Positions 17,145 to 24,630 of a DNA stretch of 64,000 nt are shown here, piece after piece. This DNA comes from Agrococcus terreus (GTDB lineage: Bacteria > Actinomycetota > Actinomycetes > Actinomycetales > Microbacteriaceae): the NCBI RefSeq assembly GCF_014645235.1, contig NZ_BMLM01000002.1, positions 186,001 to 250,000 on the forward strand. Reading direction: 5' to 3'. Under the pieces are notes generated by a model, which saw nothing but the letters and a program-made list of their open reading frames with translations, had not been told where the DNA came from and searched no databases. Each line of letters starts with the position of its first letter. The stretch's first letter is position 1. The translations under genes were made by a program, and so were the position numbers.

Positions 17145-18136
17145 CGGTCGCGGCGGTACGGGTCCCACCCGCGCGGCGGGAGCGGCGATCCGGAGAGCTG
17201 CACCGACGGGTCCCCCGCCTCGACGGCGCCGATGCGCCGCACCGCGTGGCCGCCCAGCTCGGCAGGCATCGCGGTGCCGCGCGGCACAGCGAGCAGCAGC
17301 GCGTGGTCCTCGCCGGCATGGAGGGCCGCCTCGAGCGGCGCGCCCTCGGCGGCAGACGCGACAGCGGCGGCGTCGAGCGTGATGCGCACCCCGGAGGCGC
17401 GGGCGATGCGGGCGGCGTCGAGCGCGAGGCCGTCGGACACGTCGAGCATCGCCGTCGCGCCCAGCCGCGCGAGGCGCGCGCCCGCCGCGACGGGCGAGAC
17501 CGGTGCGAGCTGCGCGTCGATGCGCGGGTCGGCCTCCCGCAGCCGCGCGGCGGCGTCGGCGTCCGCCTCGCCGTCCTCATCGACGGCGTCGGCGAAGAGC
17601 CGGGCGAGGCCCGCGCCTGCGTGGCCGAGGCGGCCCACCACCCACACCTCGTCACCCGGGCGCGCGCCGGAGCGGAGCACCGCATCGCGGCCCTCGAGGT
17701 CGCCGAAGGCGGTGACGGCGATGACCGCGTGCGGCGCGGTGCCGAGGTCGCCGCCGACGACGCCGCAGCCGGGCGCCATCGCGGCGACGCCGTCCGCGAG
17801 GCCCTGCGCGAGTGCCTCGAGGTCGGCGACCCGGGTGCTGGGCGGCACGGCGAGCGCGACCACGAGGGAGGTGGGGCGGGCGCCCATCGCGGCGACGTCG
17901 ATGAGGTTGGTGGCGACGGCCTTCCAGCCGAGGTCGTGCCACGTCGACCAGCCGAGCCGGAAGTCGGCGCCCTCGAGCATCGTGTCGGTGGTGACGACGA
18001 AGCGGCCGTCCGGCGCGGGCACGACGGCGGCGTCGTCGCCGGGGCCGACGATCGCTTCGCCGGAGGGCAGCAGCGGGAGGATGCGCGCGAGCGCCTCCAG
18101 CTCGCCCGCCTCGCCCAGCGTCCGCTCGTCTGCCAT
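17141..18136 (-). CDS. thiL: Thiamine-monophosphate kinase
   Basis: 331-residue ThiL, which phosphorylates thiamine phosphate to thiamine diphosphate with ATP. The motifs VGPGDDAAVV (residues 28-37), VVTTDTMLEGADFRL, GWKAVATNLIDVAAMGA and LDVSDGLALDAARIA, and GEDHALLLAV, follow the AIR-synthetase-like ThiL pattern. ATG 18136 follows a TACCGT element by six bases. No other thiamine genes are near. Confidence 0.93.
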   Translation of the reverse strand: MADERTLGEAGELEALARILPLLPSGEAIVGPGDDAAVVPAPDGRFVVTTDTMLEGADFRLGWSTWHDLGWKAVATNLIDVAAMGARPTSLVVALAVPPSTRVADLEALAQGLADGVAAMAPGCGVVGGDLGTAPHAVIAVTAFGDLEGRDAVLRSGARPGDEVWVVGRLGHAGAGLARLFADAVDEDGEADADAAARLREADPRIDAQLAPVSPVAAGARLARLGATAMLDVSDGLALDAARIARASGVRITLDAAAVASAAEGAPLEAALHAGEDHALLLAVPRGTAMPAELGGHAVRRIGAVEAGDPSVQLSGSPLPPRGWDPYRRDR

Positions 18137-18142
18137 GCGGCA

Positions 18143-18148
18143 ACGGTA
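18143..18148 (-). promoter_or_regulatory. Putative -10 element of leaderless thiL
   Basis: TACCGT on the minus strand, six bases before ATG 18136. Confidence 0.45.
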
Positions 18149-18180
18149 TCCGGCGCCCCGGGCGCGCATCGCGAGTGGGC

Positions 18181-18510
18181 TCAGATCGACCAGCGCACGA
18201 GCGCGCGCAGGTGCGCGGGCACCGCGCGCTCCACGTGCTCGGGCACGGTGCGGGCGCGCGCGCCCGGCTCCTCGATCTCCACGGCGAGGATGCTCGCCAT
18301 GCTGTCGGAGTCGATGGGAGCGAAGAGGGTGGCGTACTCCTCGACGTCGCGCTCGAACCCGAGCAGCTGCGGCTCGCGCAACCATCGGTAGACGACGATC
18401 GCGCTGGAGCCCGATGCTCCGCCCCACACCCAGGCGATGTGCGAGCGGCGCTCGGGGTCCGTGAGGAGCATCCGCATCGACGCCACGACCTCGTCCGCGC
18501 GCACGACCAT
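18181..18510 (-). CDS. Hypothetical protein, 109 residues
   Basis: I do not recognise this family. The protein has no signal peptide or membrane helix. Features include a Trp-rich IAWVWGGASGSSAIVVYRWLREP strand region in the first half and a Pro/Glu-containing second half ending HLRALVRWSI. ATG 18510 lies six bases after TACGGT, the leaderless layout, which supports that it is a real gene. It stops 44 bases upstream of thiL and may run into it. Confidence 0.65.
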   Translation of the reverse strand: MVVRADEVVASMRMLLTDPERRSHIAWVWGGASGSSAIVVYRWLREPQLLGFERDVEEYATLFAPIDSDSMASILAVEIEEPGARARTVPEHVERAVPAHLRALVRWSI

Positions 18511-18516
18511 GGGGCC

Positions 18517-18522
18517 ACCGTA
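18517..18522 (-). promoter_or_regulatory. Putative -10 element of leaderless 109-residue gene
   Basis: TACGGT on the minus strand, six bases before ATG 18510. Confidence 0.4.
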
Positions 18523-18582
18523 ACCGGCCGCTCCGGCCGTCGGCTCCTCGATCTGCGGAAGGGACCGGCGGGAAGGGCCTCG

Positions 18583-18588
18583 TAGGAT
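18583..18588 (+). promoter_or_regulatory. Putative -10 element of leaderless DUF3515 gene
   Basis: TAGGAT, six bases before GTG 18595. Confidence 0.5.
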
Positions 18589-18594
18589 CGAGGG

Positions 18595-19053
18595 GTGCCC
18601 CGCCTCCGCCTCGCCCTGCTCGTCGCGGGCGCGCTCGCCCTCGCCGGCTGCGCGCCGGTCGTGACCCTGCCGGCCGCCGAGGAGGCCGCCGATCCGGGCT
18701 GCGCCGACGTCGTCGTGTCGCTCCCCGCCGAGATCGGCGCCGACTCGCTGCCGGAGCCGCTCGAGCGCCGCGACGTCTCGTCGCAGGGCTCCGCCGCGTA
18801 CGGCGAGCCGAGCGCGGTCACGCTGCGCTGCGGCATGCCGGAGCCGGCGCCCTCCACCGAGCGCTGCATCACCGTCGGCGACGTCGACTGGCTGCTGCTC
18901 GGCCAGGAGGACGACGTGTGGACGCTCGTGAGCTACGGCCGCTCCCCCGCCACCGAGGTCGTCATCGACACGAAGGTGACGAGCTCGTCGTCGGCGCTCG
19001 AGGCGCTCTCGCCGGCCGTCGCCCGCACGGAGCTCGTCCGCACCTGCAGCTGA
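18595..19053 (+). CDS. DUF3515 family lipoprotein
   Basis: 152-residue secreted protein. The signal peptide ends ALALAGC with the lipidated Cys at residue 19. The DUF3515 pattern is visible: VVVSLPAEIG, then VTLRCGMPEPAPSTERC, then VGDVDWLLL and a YGRSPATEVVIDTKV ending. DUF3515 proteins are common in actinobacteria, and their function is unknown; in many genomes they are close to thiL, as here. GTG 18595 chosen on the leaderless promoter spacing. Confidence 0.85.
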   Translation: MPRLRLALLVAGALALAGCAPVVTLPAAEEAADPGCADVVVSLPAEIGADSLPEPLERRDVSSQGSAAYGEPSAVTLRCGMPEPAPSTERCITVGDVDWLLLGQEDDVWTLVSYGRSPATEVVIDTKVTSSSSALEALSPAVARTELVRTCS

Positions 19054-19071
19054 CGGCCGGCGGCCGACGGC

Positions 19072-19413
19072 CTACGCCTTGTAGACCTCCGGCAGGAACA
19101 CCCGGCCGTCCTTGTGGCCGGGATCGAGCACGATGCCGTAGCCCTCGGGCGCCGCGGCCGCGAGCTCGGCGCCCGTGAGCCGCAGGTGCGCCTTCGTGCG
19201 CGTCACGAAGCCGCCGACGCGGTCGAGCGCGGTGAAGGCCACGATGAACTGCTGCTTGCCGTTCGGGATGGTGAGGAAGTTGCCGGAGGCCGGGTCCTTC
19301 GGGTCGTCGACGACGGCGGGCAGCACGAGCTCCGCCTCGCGCACCACCGCCCAGGCGGCGTCGTGGTCGGTGGCGCCGATGGCGCCCAGGGCGTCGAGGG
19401 TGGGGTTCGTCAC
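19072..19413 (-). CDS. SseB-like protein (SseB N-terminal domain family)
   Basis: 113 residues. The sequence EAELVLPAVVDDP, NFLTIPNGKQQFIVAFTALDRVGGF, LTGAELAAAAPEGYGIVLDPGH and VFLPEVYKA follows the SseB N-terminal domain pattern (polymer of short strands with an AFTS/T-like core and a closing NPG-like turn). Members in actinobacteria are cytosolic and of unknown role; the name derives from E. coli SseB (enhanced serine sensitivity), not from secretion. GTG 19413 follows CACGAT by six bases. Confidence 0.7.
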   Translation of the reverse strand: MTNPTLDALGAIGATDHDAAWAVVREAELVLPAVVDDPKDPASGNFLTIPNGKQQFIVAFTALDRVGGFVTRTKAHLRLTGAELAAAAPEGYGIVLDPGHKDGRVFLPEVYKA

Positions 19414-19419
19414 GCCCCC

Positions 19420-19425
19420 ATCGTG
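19420..19425 (-). promoter_or_regulatory. Putative -10 element of leaderless SseB-like gene
   Basis: CACGAT on the minus strand, six bases before GTG 19413. Confidence 0.4.
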
Positions 19426-19512
19426 GCATCCGGCCCCGTGCGCGGCATCCGAGCGACGCCGCCGGGCGCGCCGCGGCCGGGTGGTGTGGGTGCCGGCTGG
19501 GAGACTGGCCGC

Positions 19513-20151
19513 ATGGCCCTCGACTTCACCGCGATCGACTTCGAGACCGCCAACGGCAACGCCGCGAGCGCCTGCGCCGTGGGCCTCGTGAAGGTCGCCG
19601 ACGGCCGCGTCGTCGACCGCTGGTCCACGCTCATCCGGCCGCCCGCGCCGTACGACGAGTTCTGGGAGTGGAACGTCCGCATCCACGGCATCGAGGCGGC
19701 GCACGTGCTCGGCGCGCCAGAGTGGCCCGAGGTGCAGGAGGCGATCCTCGCGTTCGGCGGCGGCGACGTCTACGTCGCGCACAACGCCGGCTTCGACAAG
19801 GGCGTCATGCGCGCCGCGGCGAAGGCGTCGCGGCTGCCGGTGCCCGACATGCGCTGGACCGACTCGCTCCGCATCGCCCGCAAGACCTACGCCCTCGAGT
19901 CGTACCGCCTGCCGGTCGCGGCGATGGCGGCAGGCTTCGAGGACTTCCAGCACCACGACGCCGCCGGCGACGCCGCCGCGTGCGCGGCGATCGTCGTCCA
20001 TGCGGCGCAGCGCCACGGGTGCGACGACATCGAGGCGCTCGTGGGCCGCTGCACCTCGGCCATCCACGAGATCGGCGAGCGGCACGAGGCGGTGGCCGAG
20101 CTCGCCGCGGCCCGGCGCGCGGCTGAGCGCGAGCGCCCCTGGTGGCAGTAG
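19513..20151 (+). CDS. DnaQ-like 3'-5' exonuclease (DEDDh)
   Basis: 212-residue exonuclease of the DNA polymerase III epsilon type. Exo I is DFETANGN with Asp9 and Glu11, Exo II is AHNAGFDKGVM with Asp95, and Exo III is HHDAAGDAAA with His148 and Asp153, so all DEDDh residues are present. The stand-alone size suggests a proofreading-like or nucleic acid trimming enzyme rather than the main polymerase subunit. The C-terminal RAAERERPWW tail is basic. Confidence 0.85.
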   Translation: MALDFTAIDFETANGNAASACAVGLVKVADGRVVDRWSTLIRPPAPYDEFWEWNVRIHGIEAAHVLGAPEWPEVQEAILAFGGGDVYVAHNAGFDKGVMRAAAKASRLPVPDMRWTDSLRIARKTYALESYRLPVAAMAAGFEDFQHHDAAGDAAACAAIVVHAAQRHGCDDIEALVGRCTSAIHEIGERHEAVAELAAARRAAERERPWWQ

Positions 20152-20200
20152 CCGCCTGACGCTCGCACCGCGAACCGCGCGCATCCGCGCCCCGGCATGC

Positions 20201-20240
20201 GTCGAGGCCCGGCACCGCGGGGGCGGCACCGGGCCTCGAC
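20201..20240. terminator. Hairpin terminator after exonuclease gene
   Basis: Perfect 12-bp inverted repeat GTCGAGGCCCGG (20201-20212) / complement (20229-20240), with a further CCGC/GCGG pairing inside the 16-base gap. It lies between convergent genes. Confidence 0.75.
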
Positions 20241-20259
20241 CGGTCACCGGCGGGCCCGG

Positions 20260-20294
20260 GGCGCCCCGTCCGGTGTCGCGGAGGACGGGGCGCC
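20260..20294. terminator. Second hairpin terminator between convergent genes
   Basis: Perfect 12-bp inverted repeat GGCGCCCCGTCC (20260-20271) / complement (20283-20294), loop of 11. It is placed to stop the minus-strand operon ending at 20330. Confidence 0.75.
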
Positions 20295-20329
20295 TCGCCG
20301 AGACCGCCGGGGTCTCGAGAGAGCGCGGC

Positions 20330-21196
20330 TCAGCGCTGGATCTGCTCCAGGTGGAGCATCCGAGCGAGCACGCGGTCGAGCTCGTCGTCCTGGAAGATCT
20401 TCTTCCAGTCGTCCTTGAGGATCGACTCGCGCCCGTAGTCCATGGCGATGAGGCACGCGTCCGAGAACGGGTTGTCGCCGCGCAGGCCGTTCGCGAGCGC
20501 CACCTGCGTATGGCCGAGCAGCATCGCGCGGGCGGCCGGCTCAGGCACGCCCATGGTGTTGACGGCCTCGTCGAGCGCCTCCTTGAGGAGGTCGCCGATC
20601 ATGCAGGCGATCGTCTCGACGAGCGTCGGCTCGAGCTGCGCGAGCTGCTTGATGGTGACGAAGTGCACGTCGACGACGGGCGAGTAGACGGTGCGCACGA
20701 CGGCCTCGAGCGCGGCGCGCTTGTCGTCGTCGTCCGACTCGATCGCGGCGACGACGTCCTGCGGCGCGGCGATGCCGCCGAAGGTGTCGGCGTACTCCTC
20801 GTCGGTGCGGCGCTTGAGGAAGATCGACGGGTGGCACGGGTGCGCGACGCCCTGGATGACGTCGTCGCGCGTCGTGAGCAGGCCCGCGTAGGCGGCGGCC
20901 GGATCGAGCGTGAGGAGGATCGCGCCCGCCTTCATGCGCGGGACGACCTGGGCCGAGACGGCGCCGAGGGCGAGGTCGGGCACGGCGAGGATGACGACGT
21001 CGGCGTCGACGACGGCCTCCTCGGTGGGCGTGATCTCGCGGCCGGCGGCGCGCACGCGCTCCTGCCCGGCGGGCGAGACCTCGCTGTAGGCCACGCGGTG
21101 CGCCGAGCCGGTGAGGTTCTCGGACACGCGCATGCCCATCTTGCCGCCGGCGCCGATGACGGCGATGGCGATCGACTGCTGCTGGGTGTCGGTCAT
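20330..21196 (-). CDS. NAD(P)-binding phosphogluconate-dehydrogenase-like protein (D-apionate oxidoisomerase-like)
   Basis: 288 residues. The N-terminal Rossmann motif is VIGAGGKMGMRV (13-24), followed by ILAVPDLALG. The C-terminal part is all-helical, with a HPCHPSIFLKRRTDEEYADTFGGIA segment and VTIKQLAQLEPTLVETIACMIG. This fold and the C-terminal 6-phosphogluconate dehydrogenase-like domain fit the uncharacterised dehydrogenases that include D-apionate oxidoisomerase (ApnO). The neighbouring sugar isomerase and sugar-acid MFS carrier fit a sugar-acid role. Specificity is inferred. Start ATG 21196 has GGAGAG upstream. Confidence 0.7.
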   Translation of the reverse strand: MTDTQQQSIAIAVIGAGGKMGMRVSENLTGSAHRVAYSEVSPAGQERVRAAGREITPTEEAVVDADVVILAVPDLALGAVSAQVVPRMKAGAILLTLDPAAAYAGLLTTRDDVIQGVAHPCHPSIFLKRRTDEEYADTFGGIAAPQDVVAAIESDDDDKRAALEAVVRTVYSPVVDVHFVTIKQLAQLEPTLVETIACMIGDLLKEALDEAVNTMGVPEPAARAMLLGHTQVALANGLRGDNPFSDACLIAMDYGRESILKDDWKKIFQDDELDRVLARMLHLEQIQR

Positions 21197-21226
21197 CGTT
21201 CTCTCCTGTGTGGGGCGGGCGCCCCG

Positions 21227-22009
21227 TCAGGCGGCCCAGCGGGCCGCGGACTGTGCGGTCCAGGCGCGCTCGGCGCGCATGGTGGTCTGCTCGTCGCCCT
21301 GCCATGGGAGCCAGTGCTCGACGATGGCGTGGACGCGGGTGAGGTCGAGGGAGGCGCGGAGCAGCTCGAGGTCGAGCAGCCCCTCGCCGAGCGGCGCGCC
21401 GGCGAGCACGAAGCCCACCCAGCCGGGGTTGCGGTCGAAGGCGAAGTCCTTCACGTGGAGGTTCACCGTGTACCGAGCGCAGCGGCGGATGACGTCGGCC
21501 GGGTCCTCGAGGGCGGCGACGGTGTTCGCCGGGTCGAGGCAGATGCCGATGCGCTCGTCGCCGAGCTCCTCGACGAGCGCGATGAGCGTCGCCGTGGGCA
21601 CCTGCTCGTAGGTCTCGAGCGCGAGGGTGACGCCGGCGTCGGCGAGCCGGGGCGCGACGCGCCGCAGCCGCATCTCCGCCTCGACCGCCGACGGCCGGTC
21701 GTCGCCGCTCGTGAGCATCGAGCGCAGCGTCGTGGCGCCGAGCGCGTCGGCGGCCGCGATCTGCTGCTCGAGGTGGTCGACCGCGACGCCCCGGGTGCCG
21801 AGCTCGAGCGCGATGCCGAGCTCGTCGGCCGCCGAGCGGAGCTCGGCCAGGCCGGCGGCGGTCGCCGGCAACCGGGGGTCGTCGCAGATCTGGAACCGGT
21901 CGAGCCCGAGCTCGCGCGTCGCCCGCAGCTCGTCGACGATCGTCGTCGGGGTGCTCGCGCGCTCCGAGTGCTGCCAGAAGAACGCGTACGAGCCGAGGCC
22001 GAGGCTCAC
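21227..22009 (-). CDS. Sugar phosphate isomerase/epimerase (xylose isomerase-like TIM barrel)
   Basis: 260-residue AP-endonuclease-2/xylose-isomerase-like TIM barrel. Metal-site strands are visible: LALETYEQV (Glu), GICLDPANTVAA (Asp), YTVNLHVKDFAF (His) and AIVEHWLPW (Glu). Proteins of this family isomerise or epimerise keto-sugars, often in sugar-acid or polyol breakdown. GTG 22009 overlaps the MFS stop (GTGA). The order is carrier, isomerase, dehydrogenase, under the promoter at 23.44-23.47 kb. Confidence 0.8.
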   Translation of the reverse strand: MSLGLGSYAFFWQHSERASTPTTIVDELRATRELGLDRFQICDDPRLPATAAGLAELRSAADELGIALELGTRGVAVDHLEQQIAAADALGATTLRSMLTSGDDRPSAVEAEMRLRRVAPRLADAGVTLALETYEQVPTATLIALVEELGDERIGICLDPANTVAALEDPADVIRRCARYTVNLHVKDFAFDRNPGWVGFVLAGAPLGEGLLDLELLRASLDLTRVHAIVEHWLPWQGDEQTTMRAERAWTAQSAARWAA

Positions 22010-23394
22010 GGGTGGATCGCCTCCTCCGGCTGCACGGCCGCCGCGGCCGGCTGCGCCCTGCGGCCCATGCGCGAGAGCACGAGCATGAGGACGCCCGAGA
22101 GGGCCATGAAGCCGCCGACGATGACCATCGGCACGACGTAGCTCGCCTCGCCGTCGACCGCGGTCGCCTCGGCCACGGCGCCCGTGATGTACGGGGCCGA
22201 GAAGCCGGCGAGGTTGCCGACGGTGTTGATGAGCGCGACGCCCGCGGCGGCCGCCGCTCCGGTGAGGAACTGCGTGGGCAGCGTCCAGAAGTTCGGCAGC
22301 GCGGCGAAGATCGCCGAGGCGGTCACCGCGATGATCGCGACCGTGAGCGCCGGGGCGCCGGCGAGCAGGGCGAGCGGGATCGAGACGGCGCCGACGAACG
22401 CGGGGATCGCGATGTGCCAGGTCTTGAGCCCGCGCTTCTGCGCATCCCGCGACCAGAGGATGAGGACGATCGCGGCCGGGATGTACGGGATGGCCGTGAT
22501 GAGGCCCTTCTCGACGAGCCCGAACTCGGTGCCGAACTGCTCCTGGAAGCCGCCGATGATCGTGGGCAGGAAGAAGCCGAGGGCGTAGAGGCCGTAGATG
22601 AAGCCGAAGTAGATGACGGCGAGGATCCAGACGCGGCCGGACGTGAAGGCGTCCTTGAACGAGTGGCGGCCGTGCGAGGCGTTCGTCTCGGTCGACTCCT
22701 TCTGCAGCGCCTTCGTGAGCCACTCCTGCTCCTCGAGCGTCAGCCACTTCGCGTCGGCCGGGCGGTCCTTGAGGTAGAACCAGGCGATGATGCCGACGAG
22801 GATCGCGGGCACGCCCACGATGAAGAACATGAAGCGCCAGCCCTCGAGGCCGAAGAAGATGCCGTCGTGCGTCATGAGCCAGCCGGCGAGCGGGGCGCCG
22901 ATGACGGTCGTGAGCGGCTGCGCGACGTAGAAGAGCGCGAGGATCTTCGAGCGGTGGCGCGCGGGCACCCACAGGCTGAGGAACAGGATCGCGCCGGGGA
23001 AGAAGCCGGCCTCGGCGACGCCGAGGAGGAAGCGCAGGATCCAGAGCTGCTCGAAGTTCTGCACCCAGGTGAAGAGCACCGCGACGACGCCCCACGTGAC
23101 CATGATGCGGGCGAGCCACTTGCGGGCGCCGAACCGGTGCAGCGCCATGTTCGAGGGCACCTCGAGCAGGATGTAGCCGATGAAGAAGATGCCGGAGGCG
23201 AAGCCGAACCTGGCGGCGTCGAGGGCCAGGTCGTCGTTCATGCCGTTCGGGCCGGCGAACCCGATCGCGGTGCGATCGAGGTAGTTGATGAAGAACATCA
23301 GGGCCACGAACGGCACGAGGCGGATCGCGACCTTGCGGATGGCGGAGCGCTCGATCTGCGACTCGCGTGCACCTGCGGTTGCTGTGGTGTCCAC
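22006..23394 (-). CDS. MFS transporter, anion:cation symporter (sugar acid) family
   Basis: 462-residue major facilitator with 12 predicted helices. Family marks include FINYLDRTAIGFAGP, GYILLEVPSNMALHRFGARKWLARIM, RFLLGVAEAGFFPGAILFLSLWVP and the long central loop with LKDRPADAKWLTLEEQEWL, all typical of the anion:cation symporters (hexuronate, galactarate, tartrate, phthalate carriers). Start GTG 23394 has AAGGAGT upstream; the leader from the predicted promoter is about 42 bases. It would bring in the acid used by the two enzymes after it. A related carrier is at 45680. Confidence 0.88.
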   Translation of the reverse strand: MDTTATAGARESQIERSAIRKVAIRLVPFVALMFFINYLDRTAIGFAGPNGMNDDLALDAARFGFASGIFFIGYILLEVPSNMALHRFGARKWLARIMVTWGVVAVLFTWVQNFEQLWILRFLLGVAEAGFFPGAILFLSLWVPARHRSKILALFYVAQPLTTVIGAPLAGWLMTHDGIFFGLEGWRFMFFIVGVPAILVGIIAWFYLKDRPADAKWLTLEEQEWLTKALQKESTETNASHGRHSFKDAFTSGRVWILAVIYFGFIYGLYALGFFLPTIIGGFQEQFGTEFGLVEKGLITAIPYIPAAIVLILWSRDAQKRGLKTWHIAIPAFVGAVSIPLALLAGAPALTVAIIAVTASAIFAALPNFWTLPTQFLTGAAAAAGVALINTVGNLAGFSAPYITGAVAEATAVDGEASYVVPMVIVGGFMALSGVLMLVLSRMGRRAQPAAAAVQPEEAIHP

Positions 23395-23442
23395 ATTGAC
23401 TCCTTGAGGGGGAACCCACGCGGCTGTGCGTCGGGCGGGATC

Positions 23443-23472
23443 AGTGTGCACCCGCATCCGCCAACCTGTCAA
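23443..23472 (-). promoter_or_regulatory. Promoter of the MFS-isomerase-dehydrogenase operon
   Basis: On the minus strand a consensus -35 TTGACA (23472-23467) is 18 bases from CACACT (23448-23443). The expected start is near 23436. This is the best sigma-70-type -35 in the window, and it lies inside the palindrome at 23468-23481. Confidence 0.65.
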
Positions 23473-23481
23473 CCGGTTGAC
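23468..23481. promoter_or_regulatory. Operator candidate for the divergent GntR regulator
   Basis: Perfect 14-bp palindrome GTCAACCGGTTGAC. It overlaps the -35 of the MFS operon and lies 44 bases before the GntR gene. Its position predicts repression of the operon and probably autoregulation. Confidence 0.65.
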
Positions 23482-23513
23482 CAATTTGCGGATCCCTCAT
23501 CGCTCGCCGCCGA

Positions 23514-23519
23514 TACGCT
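23514..23519 (+). promoter_or_regulatory. Putative -10 element of leaderless GntR gene
   Basis: TACGCT, six bases before GTG 23526. Confidence 0.5.
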
Positions 23520-23525
23520 GGGCAC

Positions 23526-24269
23526 GTGACCGACAGGAACGGGGCCGCCGCCGAGATCGCCGCGCACCTCGGTGCGCTGCCCGTCGGCGCCTCCCCCGTG
23601 GCCGGCGTCGCCGACCGCCTGCTCACGCTCTTCACGAGCGGCGACCTCGCGCCCGGCACGCGCCTGCCCTCCGAGCGGCAGCTCGCCGAGTCGCTCGGCG
23701 TGGGCCGCAGCGCCATCCGCGAGGCGCTCGCGGCGCTCGAGATCCTCGGCGTCGTCTCCACCCGGCCGGGCTCGGGCACCTACCTGCGCGACGGCGTGAG
23801 CGAGCTCCTCCCCCAGACCCTGCGCTGGGGCATGCTCGTCGGCGGCGAGCACACCGAGGAGCTCATCGAGGTGCGCGCGGGCCTCGAGATCCTCGCGGCG
23901 CGCACCGCGGCCACCCGGGCCTCCGACGACGCGATCGCCGAGATGCGCGCGGCGATCCAGCGGATGCGCGACGCGGGCGACGACCTGCACGCGTTCGTCG
24001 AGGCCGACGTCTCGTTCCACATCGCCGTCGCCGCCGCCTCCGGCAACCGCATCCTGCTCGACCTGCTGCAGATCGTGCGCTCGCTGCTGCGCGTGTGGGT
24101 CGACCGATCGGTGAACGACCCCGCGCAGGCGGCGATCGCGATGCGCGAGCACGAGCACGCCTGCGAGGCGATCGCGAGCCGCGACCCGGAGGCCGCCGCG
24201 GCCTCGATGGCGGCCCACATGGAGACGGCCTCGGCCCGCCTCACGGCGCTCGCCGCCGCCGGCCGCTGA
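23526..24269 (+). CDS. FadR-type GntR transcriptional regulator (FCD domain)
   Basis: 247-residue repressor. The winged helix is at about 25-90 (LAPGTRLPSERQLAESLGVGRSAIREALAALEILGVV, then RPGSGTYLRDG). The all-helical FCD ligand domain follows, with the metal/ligand-binding histidines in DVSFHIAVAAAS and EHEHACEAI. Such regulators sense carboxylic acids. It is divergent from the sugar-acid operon, and the 14-bp palindrome between them is the likely site. Confidence 0.9.
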   Translation: MTDRNGAAAEIAAHLGALPVGASPVAGVADRLLTLFTSGDLAPGTRLPSERQLAESLGVGRSAIREALAALEILGVVSTRPGSGTYLRDGVSELLPQTLRWGMLVGGEHTEELIEVRAGLEILAARTAATRASDDAIAEMRAAIQRMRDAGDDLHAFVEADVSFHIAVAAASGNRILLDLLQIVRSLLRVWVDRSVNDPAQAAIAMREHEHACEAIASRDPEAAAASMAAHMETASARLTALAAAGR

Positions 24270-24630
24270 CGCGGCACCGGCTTTCGACCGGCCGCCGGAT
24301 CTGTCCCCCGAACAGGGCCGACGCACAGCGGAGGCATAACGAAAGCGTCACGATCGGGTTGCTGTCCGATAACGCCGACCCCGTGATCCCGGGGAATCCT
24401 CGATCCGGAACCCGGTTCTGCGAGATCCCACCCATAGCGTGATGGGCGCGGACTGCCGCCTCCGGCAGAGCCCGCTCCCCAAGGACGCGACCGCCCACGA
24501 CCCACGTCGTGGGCGAGCGTATGGTGCCGCAGCACGACCGTGAGGTCGCGCCCTCCGGCAGACGAATCACCGCTCGCGCGGCTGCACCCGTCCACGACTG
24601 CGCTCGGATCCCCGAGCCACCAGGAGTGCC
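24270..24630 (+). ncRNA. Hairpin-rich leader region upstream of opuA operon (unclassified; possible regulatory RNA)
   Basis: A 361-base gene-free stretch. It holds four hairpins in series: CCCAT/ATGGG (24431-24446), CTGCCG/CGGCAG with loop CCTC (24453-24468), CGCCCACGA/TCGTGGGCG (24492-24515), and CGACC-GTGA-GGTCG with a GNRA loop (24535-24548). GGGC at 24444-24447 could alternatively pair with GCCC at 24470-24473, which would break the first hairpin. No known riboswitch class is recognised. A conventional Shine-Dalgarno (CAGGAGTG) closes the region before ATG 24631. Whether it is transcribed is not known. Confidence 0.35.

Noticed and set aside
20330-21196. Ketopantoate reductase or housekeeping 6-phosphogluconate dehydrogenase
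   Set aside because: Length and C-terminal helical motifs do not fit either; sugar-acid context favours the ApnO-like group.
20000-22141. 700-codon plus-strand frame opposite the dehydrogenase and isomerase
   Set aside because: Antisense shadow without a recognisable domain.
24270-24630. Known riboswitch (c-di-AMP ydaO or other osmolyte-type)
   Set aside because: I could not find the conserved core sequences of ydaO or another class; recorded only as a structured leader.
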